5,542 bases of DNA from Acidobacteriota bacterium (GTDB lineage: Bacteria; Acidobacteriota; UBA6911; RPQK01; DATIPO01). The translations under genes and the position numbers were made by a program. Positions 1 to 5,490 of the stretch are shown here, one piece after another. The stretch is taken from NCBI GenBank assembly GCA_028277865.1, contig JANQFM010000565.1:1-5542 (forward strand), in the 5' to 3' direction. How positions within the stretch are numbered: position 1 is the first letter of the stretch; each line of letters opens with the position of its first letter. The notes beneath the pieces were generated by a model. The model did no database searches, was not told the DNA's origin, and saw only the letters and a list, made by a program, of their open reading frames with translations.

Positions 1-446
1 CAATACGGCTGGGAGACCGCCACGGGTGTCTCCGGGCCCGCGAAAAGATCGGCCGCCATCGAGAGTCCATGGGTCAGCCCGACCGTCACCAAGGGCAAAG
101 TGGAGGGTTTGGCCGACGAATTGCAACGTCGCTGCCATTCCATCCAGGCTTGCCTCAACTCTGGGATTCCGGCGATGGGCGAGTAAAGCAATGCCCGGCT
201 CGCCTCTTCTTCAGATAATCCGGCCAAGGCGGCACGGATGGGCTTGAGGGGGATGCCTTTGCCTTTGCCGTCGGTGATCTGCCCGATGGTGGCGTTGAAT
301 GCCTTGCCCCGTGCCTGTTGAGCCTGAAAGGGAATGTCGGGCGGAAATGCCGCCGCCTTGCCCAGCGGAGAAAGCGCTTTAAAGAGCGCAGGGGCCTCGT
401 TTTCCAGCGCCGCATTGATCCTTTTTGCCAAGTCCGTCAGTGCCAT
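1..446 (-). CDS. Class I/II PLP-dependent aminotransferase, N-terminal part (cut by window edge)
   Basis: Only the first 148 codons plus two bases are present; the gene continues beyond position 1. The translation starts MALTDLAKRINAALENEAP and has the conserved block NATIGQITDGKGK (residues 51-63), then ALLYSPIAGIPELRQAW (85-101) and LPLVTVGLTHGLSMAADLF (117-135). This matches the N-terminal and small-domain region of fold-type I aspartate-aminotransferase-like enzymes; GLTHGLS is where the cofactor-phosphate loop is expected. The last residues read SQPY followed by TG, probably the PYWGNY-type motif. The catalytic lysine and cofactor-binding aspartate lie outside the window, so substrate and activity cannot be judged. 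Cytosolic by expectation: no signal peptide is seen. The ATG at 444-446 is supported by GGAGG seven nucleotides upstream. It is divergent from trpS. Family call is firm; amino-acid specificity is unknown. Confidence 0.85.
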   Translation of the reverse strand, partial: MALTDLAKRINAALENEAPALFKALSPLGKAAAFPPDIPFQAQQARGKAFNATIGQITDGKGKGIPLKPIRAALAGLSEEEASRALLYSPIAGIPELRQAWMEWQRRCNSSAKPSTLPLVTVGLTHGLSMAADLFAGPETPVAVSQPY

Positions 447-453
447 TTAGATT

Positions 454-458
454 CCTCC
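454..458 (-). promoter_or_regulatory. Ribosome binding site of the aminotransferase gene
   Basis: On the minus strand the sequence reads GGGGGAGGAATCTAAATG. GGAGG lies seven nucleotides before the ATG, which fixes the start of the partial aminotransferase gene at 446. Confidence 0.75.
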
Positions 459-490
459 CCCATGTTTGGCCTCAGACCTGTGGAGAGAAG

Positions 491-499
491 ATTCTAACA
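491..499 (-). promoter_or_regulatory. Possible extended -10 promoter element for the aminotransferase gene
   Basis: The minus strand reads TGTTAGAAT, a TGn extension plus TAGAAT (five of six matches to TATAAT). It would give a leader of roughly 38 nt before the ATG at 446. No good -35 hexamer is seen 17 nt upstream, which is tolerable for an extended -10 promoter. This is a visual match to the sigma-70 consensus only. Confidence 0.3.
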
Positions 500-510
500 G
501 GATTGGCTTT

Positions 511-519
511 TGATATAGT
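511..519 (+). promoter_or_regulatory. Possible extended -10 promoter element for trpS
   Basis: TGATATAGT is a TGn extension followed by TATAGT (five of six matches to TATAAT). It would start transcription near 526 and give a leader of about 63 nt that includes the repeat at 541-572. No convincing -35 is present. It stands back-to-back with the minus-strand element at 491-499, so this gap may hold two divergent promoters. Confidence 0.3.
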
Positions 520-540
520 AGCTGGCTTTGCGGCGGATTG

Positions 541-572
541 GGGAGTTTCGCGCCAAGACGCCAAGGCGCAAA
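541..572 (+). repeat. Short intergenic repeat, copy 1 (before trpS)
   Basis: This copy begins gggagtttcgcgc, identical over 13 nt to the start of the copy at 1612, and continues with AAG-spaced cgcc units. Over the first 25 positions the two copies agree at 22. The copy can fold: TTT (546-548) and GCGCC (550-554) pair with GGCGC (565-569) and AAA (570-572), giving 8 bp with one bulged C and a 10-nt loop. It sits in the presumed trpS leader and ends 16 nt before the start codon. Low-complexity repeats of this kind (cgccaag/cgcaaag units) recur in intergenic DNA of several deep-branching bacterial phyla; their function is unknown to me. Confidence 0.6.
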
Positions 573-588
573 TGGGAGAACGGAGGAC

Positions 589-1608
589 ATGGCTACTGAG
601 CGGGCGCTTTCTTGCATACAGCCCACCGGGACAGGGCAGCTGCACATCGGCAACTACTTCGGTGCCATCCGCAACTGGGTCAAGCTGCAGGATCACTTCG
701 ACTGCATCTACGGAGTGGTTGACTACCATGCCATTACGGTGGAATTCGACCCAGCCAACCTGCAGAAGCAGTCCATTGACGTGGCCACCGATTTGATCGC
801 CTGCGGAATTGATCCCCAACGCTCCATTGTCATGATCCAGTCGCACATCCCGGAGCACGTCGAGCTGTGCTGGATCTTCAACTGCGTGGCAGCCTACGGC
901 GACGTTCAGCGCATGACCCAGTTCAAGGACAAGAGCGATCAGCAAGCCTATGTGACAGTCGGGCTGTTCGACTATCCGGTTCTGCAGGCGGCTGACATCC
1001 TGGTCTACCGAGCGCGGGCGGTCCCGGTGGGCAGCGACCAGGACCAGCACTTGGAGCTGACCCGAGGCATTGCCCAGAAGTTCAACAAGCGCTTCGGAAA
1101 AGTCTTCCCCATTCCCTACACGGGCGGGGAACTGCGCCGCAAGCTGAACCTGAAGGGCGCCCGCATCGTCTCACCGGCCGACCCCGAAAGGAAGATGAGC
1201 AAGAGCTACGGCGACAAGCACTGCATCGGCGTGATGGAGGACGAAAAGAGCATTTTCAAGAAAATCCGCTCCGCTGTCACCGACATCGGACCCGCCGCCC
1301 TGAACGGCGAGAAGAGCCCCGGCGTGGCCAACCTGTTTCATTTGCTGGAACTGACCGCCCCGACCGAAGTCGTCGAGGAATTCGAAAGCCAGTACCGCCA
1401 GGGAACCCTCAAGTATGTCCGGCTCAAAGATGCCGTCCACGAGCACCTCATGGATGAGTTGCGGCCCGTTCGCGAGCGCAAGAAGGAGCTTGCCAGCGAC
1501 CCCGAACTCATGAAGAGAATTCTCCGCGACGGCGCCGACCGAGCCCGCGCCCTGGCCAGCGACACCCTCTCTGAAGTTCGCCGACTGCTTGGTGTAGGCT
1601 CATTTTGA
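589..1608 (+). CDS. trpS: Tryptophanyl-tRNA synthetase (EC 6.1.1.2)
   Basis: Charges tRNA-Trp with tryptophan using ATP; class Ic synthetase, cytosolic, normally a homodimer. The 339-aa product is the usual length. Seen directly: PTGTGQLHIGNYFGAI near the N-terminus with the HIGH-type signature HIGN at residues 19-22; GVVDYHAIT; AADILVY with Asp136, matching the tryptophan-indole-binding Asp of bacterial TrpRS; VPVGSDQDQHLELTR (145 onward); and an intact KMSKS loop at 202-206. The frame stays open upstream to an ATG at 538, but those 17 extra codons come from the intergenic repeat, and homology starts at MATERALSCIQPTG, so 589 is preferred. Its Shine-Dalgarno is GGAGG at 582-586, unusually close (2 nt) to the ATG, with GGGAGAA at 574-580 as an alternative. 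The gene appears to be a single transcription unit and no T-box is seen. Confidence 0.96.
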   Translation: MATERALSCIQPTGTGQLHIGNYFGAIRNWVKLQDHFDCIYGVVDYHAITVEFDPANLQKQSIDVATDLIACGIDPQRSIVMIQSHIPEHVELCWIFNCVAAYGDVQRMTQFKDKSDQQAYVTVGLFDYPVLQAADILVYRARAVPVGSDQDQHLELTRGIAQKFNKRFGKVFPIPYTGGELRRKLNLKGARIVSPADPERKMSKSYGDKHCIGVMEDEKSIFKKIRSAVTDIGPAALNGEKSPGVANLFHLLELTAPTEVVEEFESQYRQGTLKYVRLKDAVHEHLMDELRPVRERKKELASDPELMKRILRDGADRARALASDTLSEVRRLLGVGSF

Positions 1609-1611
1609 GAC

Positions 1612-1645
1612 GGGAGTTTCGCGCAAAGCCGCAAAGAATGCAAAG
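1612..1645 (+). repeat. Short intergenic repeat, copy 2 (after trpS)
   Basis: Starts three bases after the trpS stop with gggagtttcgcgc, identical to the copy at 541, then continues as gcaaag-type units. Unlike copy 1 it has lost the GCGCC/GGCGC pairing and is not visibly palindromic. The two copies are direct repeats bracketing trpS. No U-run or strong stem follows, so it is not an obvious terminator. Confidence 0.6.
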
Positions 1646-1795
1646 TCAGAAAAGAAGAATGTTGATCGGCTCTTAATCGACCTCACAGACGAGAAGGGCA
1701 GGCTCCTTTCTCATTATCCAGCCTTCGTGCTATCGTGACGGCGCAGGGGAGCAAGGTTCCTCTGCCTCCAGTGCCCAGCCCTCAGCCTGAATGCC

Positions 1796-2335
1796 ATGAA
1801 GATCTACACACGCAGCGGAGACCAGGGGAAGACGGCTCTTTTCAGCGGCGAACGGGTTGAAAAAGACACCTTGCGAGTCGAGGCCTACGGGACACTCGAC
1901 GAACTCAACTCGGTGCTGGGCCTGGCGGCTTCTTTTTGCCGCAGCACACGCGTCCGACAGCATTTGCAAATGCTGCAGAACAAGCTCTTCAACGCCGGTG
2001 CCGACATGGCGACCTCACTGGGGTCCAAGCGCAGCATCGAACGGGTCGCCAGCAGGGATTGGGAAGAGTTGGAATGGGCCATCGATGAAATGGAGGAGGA
2101 TCTTCCCCGCCTCAAGAACTTCATCTTGCCGGGAGGCTCGCAGGGTGCATCCTGCCTGCACTTGGCCCGCTCGGTGTGCCGCCGCGCCGAGCGCCTGCTG
2201 GTGCAGTTGATGAAGCAGGAGGAGATGAATCCCGATCTGCTGATTTTCCTCAACCGCTTATCCGACTTTCTGTTTGTGCTGGCCCGTTCCGAGAACGTCG
2301 AAGGAGGCGGGAAGGAGGTTCTCTGGACGGGATGA
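1796..2335 (+). CDS. pduO: PduO/MMAB-type ATP:cob(I)alamin adenosyltransferase
   Basis: Transfers the 5'-deoxyadenosyl group of ATP to cob(I)alamin, making adenosylcobalamin (EC 2.5.1.17); a cytosolic trimer in characterised relatives. The 179-aa length is typical. Seen: N-terminal ATP-binding stretch KIYTRSGDQGKTALFSGERV (residues 2-21), RVEAYGTLDELNSVLG (27-42) with Asp35, FILPGG (109-114), SVCRRAER (126-133) and FLNRLSDFLFVLAR (151-164) with Asn153. These are the family's ATP- and corrin-site motifs in the expected order, and none of the key residues looks altered. The start at 1796 is set by homology; no Shine-Dalgarno is seen (an out-of-frame ATG lies at 1791). The stop overlaps the next gene's ATG, implying coupling. 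No AdoCbl-dependent enzyme is in the window, so its client is unknown. It is distinct from CobA/CobO-type enzymes, which share no such motifs. Confidence 0.94.
   Translation: MKIYTRSGDQGKTALFSGERVEKDTLRVEAYGTLDELNSVLGLAASFCRSTRVRQHLQMLQNKLFNAGADMATSLGSKRSIERVASRDWEELEWAIDEMEEDLPRLKNFILPGGSQGASCLHLARSVCRRAERLLVQLMKQEEMNPDLLIFLNRLSDFLFVLARSENVEGGGKEVLWTG
2312..2319 (+). promoter_or_regulatory. Probable ribosome binding site of the DnaC-like gene
   Basis: AAGGAGGT is a near-perfect Shine-Dalgarno sequence inside the end of the adenosyltransferase gene. It lies 12 nt before the ATG at 2332, somewhat longer than ideal; termination-reinitiation at the ATGA overlap may help. It supports 2332 as the start rather than the upstream in-frame ATG at 2176, which lies deep inside the adenosyltransferase gene. 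Confidence 0.5.
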
Positions 2336-3318
2336 GACAGGCTGCTGAGCAGGGATCCTGCGCCCAGTGCCACGGAGCCGGATGGGTGATCCGGGAGCAG
2401 GACGGGATCGAGCGGGCCGTTCGATGCCCGAGCTGCACCACCGACAACCGCCGCCGCGTGCTGTTGGAGAACGCCGGCATCCCATCGCGTTACCAAAGCA
2501 AGGGCTTCGCCGACTATACGATCCACCATCCCCTGCAGGACAAGGCTCGTGCCGCCGCGCGAGGCTTCGTCAATCAATTCCCCCTGGTTGAGCGGGGGCT
2601 GCTCTTGGTGGGGCCCTGCGGCGTGGGAAAGACTCACCTTTCAGTGGCCATCCTGCAGCAGCTCATCCGCGACAAGCTGATCAGCGGACGCTTTGTGGAC
2701 GAAGCCGAGTTGCTGCGTCGGCTGCAATATTCCTACGGGCCCGATTCGCCCGAAACCCAGCGTGAAGTGATGGTCCCGCTCATGGAGGTGGACCTGTTGG
2801 TGTGGGATGACCTGGGAACCGGGCGCCCCACCGAGTGGGTGGCCGAAACCATCCGCACCATCCTCAACCACCGATACACCCACAACAACCCCACCGTCCT
2901 GACCTCCAACTGGCTGCTGGAGCGCAAGGCGCCTCGATCCGGCGGCTCGCGGTCATTGGTGGACCGCGACTTGGAGGAAAAGACCCTTCAAGAGCGCATC
3001 GGCAAGCGCCTTTACTCACGCATACTGGAGATGTGCCGGGTGGTGCGCCTGGACGGCCCCGACTACCGCGCCGGCGTCAGGAGCGGAAAGGAACCGGCAA
3101 AACAGCCCCTCAAGCCGACGGGGGCCGCCAAGAAGACCCAGGTCAAGGCACTGTCCTTGCTGCAATGCCCCAAATGTGGCTCCAAGCTGCTCGAAGAGCT
3201 GGGACGGGCGGAAAAAGGCCCCGGGGTGATCGACTTGCAGTGCCGTTGCCAGGACTGCGGCACCCAGTTCGGGGCCAACTACACACACCGAACAGCACAA
3301 ATCAAATACTTCGAATAA
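2332..3318 (+). CDS. DnaC/IstB-like AAA+ ATPase with N- and C-terminal zinc modules
   Basis: A 328-aa protein of the DnaC/DnaI/IstB clade, the AAA+ ATPases that load replicative helicase or assist IS21 transposition. Seen: a four-cysteine finger CAQCHGAGW...CPSC (Cys10, 13, 32, 35); GIPSRYQSKGFADY; Walker A GPCGVGKTH at 94-102; Walker B LLVWDDLG at 155-162 (Asp159, Asp160); sensor-I TSNW at 191-194; and ERIGKRLYSRILEMC at 221-235 with the conserved GxRxxSR arginines. A basic Ala/Pro/Lys-rich linker then leads to a second Cys cluster, CPKCGSKL (279-286) and CRCQDCGTQF (304-313), resembling a zinc ribbon and not part of the standard DnaC fold. No transposase is adjacent, so a helicase-loader-like role is likelier than IstB, but it is inferred. 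The start at 2332 overlaps the preceding stop (ATGA). Partner and DNA specificity are unknown. Confidence 0.87.
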   Translation: MRQAAEQGSCAQCHGAGWVIREQDGIERAVRCPSCTTDNRRRVLLENAGIPSRYQSKGFADYTIHHPLQDKARAAARGFVNQFPLVERGLLLVGPCGVGKTHLSVAILQQLIRDKLISGRFVDEAELLRRLQYSYGPDSPETQREVMVPLMEVDLLVWDDLGTGRPTEWVAETIRTILNHRYTHNNPTVLTSNWLLERKAPRSGGSRSLVDRDLEEKTLQERIGKRLYSRILEMCRVVRLDGPDYRAGVRSGKEPAKQPLKPTGAAKKTQVKALSLLQCPKCGSKLLEELGRAEKGPGVIDLQCRCQDCGTQFGANYTHRTAQIKYFE

Positions 3319-3341
3319 CTGCGACCCCAGCGTCTGCTGCC

Positions 3342-5237
3342 TCAAACCGGGACACCGCTGTTGACCCCGATACCGAGCAGCTTTCCGTTCAACCGCAGCA
3401 GGAGCTTGGACTGACAGATGGCTTTTACCGCCGGTTCGGCTTGCTGCCAAGAGACCTCATCCTGCCTTTGAGCATTCAACAGGCGCAGCAGCGATGCCGG
3501 CGTCCTGGCGCTGTCGCAATGGCGGTAGACTTCCCTTTGCAGGCCTTCGACCGTCCAGCTTTGCTGTCGGGCGCCGGGGCGCGTGTCCAGAATACGGAGC
3601 CTTCGGCCGTCATCGAAAACCTTGAGCAGGGGCGGCGATTGCTGCCACAAGTCCTTCCATCGCTGCACGGCGAATTGGAGCGCTCGATGGCCGGGGCGCT
3701 CTTGGATGCCCCGGTGGACGTGCTCGGTGCGTCCTGCGTCTTCGAATGAGTAGGCCAGCCGCATCATCGCCTCTTCCTCAAGAGGGTAGACCGAAAAGTA
3801 GGCTCTGCTGGGAGTCAGGGTGATGCCGTACTCCTGGGGCCGCATCTGGTAGGGGCTGAAGCGGTCGTAGCGTACCCGGATGACCCCGGAGGGCGGCTGC
3901 AGGTGGAAGATTGCCGGCAGCCAAGCGGCCATTTCGCCGTACCAATCGTCCGATTCGCCCGGGAATCCGCACAGCATGTTCCAGGAGGAATGGATTCCGT
4001 ACTCCCCCGTCCACTTTAAAAGCTGCAGGTTCATGAGGGCCGAATTGCCTTTGCCGATCAGCTTGAGAACCCTGTCGTCCAGGCTTTCGATTCCGGGCTG
4101 GATGCAGCTCACACCGGCCTTGGCCAGCAATTGGAGCTGGTCGCGCTTAAGGTTGGCCTTGGTCTCGTAAAAAAGGGAGTAGTTTCTCTTGGCGGCGGCC
4201 AGCTTGGGCAGCACGGTCTTGATATGAGACATGTCGAGGATGTTGTCGACCATCTGGATGTTGCCAATGCCGTAGCGGCCGCTCAGCTCGTCCAGCTCGG
4301 AAACGACCCGCTGGGGGGATTTGGAGCGATAGCCCATGCCGGTGCCGTTGAGGCCGCAAAAGGTGCAGTGCGATTTCTCGCCCCACCAGCAGCCTCGCGA
4401 GCTTTCGGCGGGCAGCCCGGGCTTGATCAGGTTCGACAGGGTGGAGGCCGTCAGGGCTTCGAAGTAGGAGTCGTAGTCGGGGATGGGCAGTTGATCGAGG
4501 TTGCCGACCGTACTGCGCGGCGGCCACATTCCGGGAGGACCGCCGTTGGAAGCCAGGCGCAGATGGGCTCGGGTCATGGTGCCGTAGGGCAAGGCGACAG
4601 TATCGGCTTCCCGCCCCTGGTCGAGAATGATCCGGCACAAGTCCCCAAACAGCAAGTCCGCCTCGCCCGAGACCACGCAATCGATCCATGGGAAGGCCCG
4701 CAACGTCTCGACCCCCATCTCGCCTTCGCAATTGGCGCCGCCCATCAGCGTCAGGGTATCGGGACTCAGTTCCCGGATCCGCTTGAGCAATGCCGAAGAG
4801 GCGCAGTGTTGCTGAAAAACGGAACTGCATCCCACGATGCGCGGCCCCTGCTCCAGAATCGATTCAGCCAGGCGGTTGATGTAGTCGGTGGTTTTGGAGC
4901 GCAGCCAGCGCAACAAGGATTTGCGTTCCTCCAGGCTGTCTGCGAAGCCTTGGCTGCGCACGCCCATGACGAGATCCAGATAGGCCTCGTCATCGGGATA
5001 AAAGTCAGGAAAAAGGTTTTTCGAAAAGCACCACTCGCCCACCAAGTGGTCCGTCGGTGTGGACAGGACGGCGTGGTAGGAGACCAATCCGATCAGCTCG
5101 GCGAAACGCAAATTGGCGTAGACGACCTGGCTGCGAAGCGGAGTCTCATCCAACGACGCCCGCAGCAGCCCCAGGGCAATGGAAGGCCGCTGGACTTCCG
5201 CCCAGGGCATTGAAACAAGAGTGACATCCATCGGCAT
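3342..5237 (-). CDS. RiPP-maturation cobalamin-dependent radical SAM protein (rSAM_ocin_1 / putative C-methyltransferase type)
   Basis: Family members cluster with ribosomally made precursor peptides and are predicted to C-methylate them using a [4Fe-4S] cluster, SAM and cobalamin. The 631-aa product shows the family layout: VTLVSMPWAEVQRPSIALG at the start (residues 5-23), YANLRFAELIG (40-50) and GEWCFSKNLF (67-76); a Rossmann-like B12-binding-type region with CSSVFQQHCASSALL and GGANCEGEMG (166-175), then SGEADLLFGDL; the radical SAM signature RGCWWGEKSHCTFCGLNG with Cys283, Cys291 and Cys294 (Cx7CxxC); then YETKANL (357-363), PGIESLDD (381-388) and GFPGESDDWY. The final ~95 residues form a separate C-terminal domain. 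No DxHxxG His ligand is seen, so cobalamin would bind base-off/His-off. The ATG at 5237 has GAGG 7 nt upstream; ATG 5231 is the alternative. It is convergent with the DnaC-like gene. No precursor is recognised nearby. Family call is strong; the reaction is inferred. Confidence 0.92.
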   Translation of the reverse strand: MPMDVTLVSMPWAEVQRPSIALGLLRASLDETPLRSQVVYANLRFAELIGLVSYHAVLSTPTDHLVGEWCFSKNLFPDFYPDDEAYLDLVMGVRSQGFADSLEERKSLLRWLRSKTTDYINRLAESILEQGPRIVGCSSVFQQHCASSALLKRIRELSPDTLTLMGGANCEGEMGVETLRAFPWIDCVVSGEADLLFGDLCRIILDQGREADTVALPYGTMTRAHLRLASNGGPPGMWPPRSTVGNLDQLPIPDYDSYFEALTASTLSNLIKPGLPAESSRGCWWGEKSHCTFCGLNGTGMGYRSKSPQRVVSELDELSGRYGIGNIQMVDNILDMSHIKTVLPKLAAAKRNYSLFYETKANLKRDQLQLLAKAGVSCIQPGIESLDDRVLKLIGKGNSALMNLQLLKWTGEYGIHSSWNMLCGFPGESDDWYGEMAAWLPAIFHLQPPSGVIRVRYDRFSPYQMRPQEYGITLTPSRAYFSVYPLEEEAMMRLAYSFEDAGRTEHVHRGIQERPGHRALQFAVQRWKDLWQQSPPLLKVFDDGRRLRILDTRPGARQQSWTVEGLQREVYRHCDSARTPASLLRLLNAQRQDEVSWQQAEPAVKAICQSKLLLRLNGKLLGIGVNSGVPV

Positions 5238-5244
5238 TGAGGTG

Positions 5245-5248
5245 CCTC
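5245..5248 (-). promoter_or_regulatory. Ribosome binding site of the radical SAM gene
   Basis: The minus strand reads GATGAGGCACCTCAATG, with GAGG seven nucleotides before the ATG at 5235-5237. This favours that start over the in-frame ATG two codons later (5229-5231). GAGG is also part of a small dyad TGAGG-CA-CCTCA, which could partly hide the site, but the stem is only 4-5 bp. Confidence 0.5.
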
Positions 5249-5313
5249 ATCGGCTTGCGCTGCCCACTGCTGAGCCGGGAGAAAGAGGAACGGCACAATT
5301 GGGCATAACGAGA

Positions 5314-5342
5314 ATCTTAGCAACTTTGGCGAACAGTATCCA
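5314..5342 (-). promoter_or_regulatory. Possible sigma-70-like promoter of the radical SAM gene
   Basis: On the minus strand TGGATA (four of six to TTGACA) and TGC-TAAGAT (four of six to TATAAT, with a TGn extension) are separated by 17 nt. Transcription would start near 5307 and give a leader of about 70 nt. The match is modest and found by eye only. If correct, the three inverted repeats further upstream would be outside the transcript. Confidence 0.25.
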
Positions 5343-5354
5343 GCCGCTGTTTTT

Positions 5355-5407
5355 GCCACAGAGGCACAGAGTGCACGGAGAGGAATCACTCTATGGCCCT
5401 CTGTGGC
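5355..5407. repeat. Palindromic intergenic repeat of the 'ccacagaggcacagag' type
   Basis: The outer arms gccacagagg (5355-5364) and cctctgtggc (5398-5407) are perfectly complementary over 10 bp. The inner arms cacagagtg (5365-5373) and cactctatg (5387-5395) pair at eight of nine positions, with a 2-nt bulge (5396-5397) and a 13-nt loop. In a minus-strand RNA the mismatch becomes a U-G wobble, so about 19 bp can form. The five T's lie before the plus-strand stem and no U-run follows on either strand, so it does not look like an intrinsic terminator. Similar cacagag-rich elements are scattered in intergenic DNA of many bacteria. Confidence 0.6.
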
Positions 5408-5417
5408 TTCCCGGCTC

Positions 5418-5481
5418 CTCGCTACGGCAATCCATAAGAACCCGGGCTAGGAGTCTGCGCGGTAGAAATGATCGTAGCGAG
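5418..5481. repeat. Nine-base perfect inverted repeat
   Basis: ctcgctacg (5418-5426) and cgtagcgag (5473-5481) are exact reverse complements, separated by 46 nt. It lies between two other inverted repeats (5355-5407 and 5491-5514). No U-run follows. Whether it folds in RNA or is a DNA-level dyad is not known. Confidence 0.5.
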
Positions 5482-5490
5482 AAAGCGGGG

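Noticed and set aside
472..1050. 192-codon minus-strand open frame over the start of trpS
   Set aside because: It is antisense to the catalytic N-terminal half of trpS and shows no family motif; considered a shadow frame.
541..1645. CRISPR-like array or insertion-sequence ends made by the two repeat copies
   Set aside because: There are only two copies, about 1 kb apart with a housekeeping gene between them; no spacer series, and the copies are direct rather than inverted.
1691..1712. Hairpin after trpS (GAGAAGGG with CCTTTCTC, one G-U pair, 6-nt loop) as intrinsic terminator
   Set aside because: The stem is AT/GU-rich and is followed by attatccagcc without a U-run; at most a weak structure.
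1609..1795. Cobalamin riboswitch before the adenosyltransferase gene
   Set aside because: The gap is under 190 nt, partly taken by the repeat, and I see no B12-box-like (GCCACTG) sequence or other conserved riboswitch core.
2332..3318. IstB of an IS21-type insertion sequence
   Set aside because: No IstA transposase, terminal inverted repeats or target duplications are seen, and both zinc clusters plus the ATGA coupling to a metabolic gene argue for a chromosomal DnaC-like protein.
2835..3749. 304-codon plus-strand open frame across the DnaC-like gene and the end of the radical SAM gene
   Set aside because: It overlaps two well-supported genes in other frames, is Pro/Arg/Gly-rich in the first half and shows no domain.
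4131..5213. 360-codon plus-strand open frame opposite the radical SAM gene
   Set aside because: It is fully antisense to a gene with an intact catalytic motif set; its translation is low-complexity (Gly/Gln/Val/Ala-rich), has no recognisable domain and is a typical GC-rich shadow frame.
5093..5389. 98-codon minus-strand frame overlapping the radical SAM start, a tempting precursor candidate
   Set aside because: Half of it overlaps the radical SAM coding sequence in another frame and its N-terminus (PLRALCASVAK) is a translation of the cacagag-type repeat, so it is not a convincing precursor.
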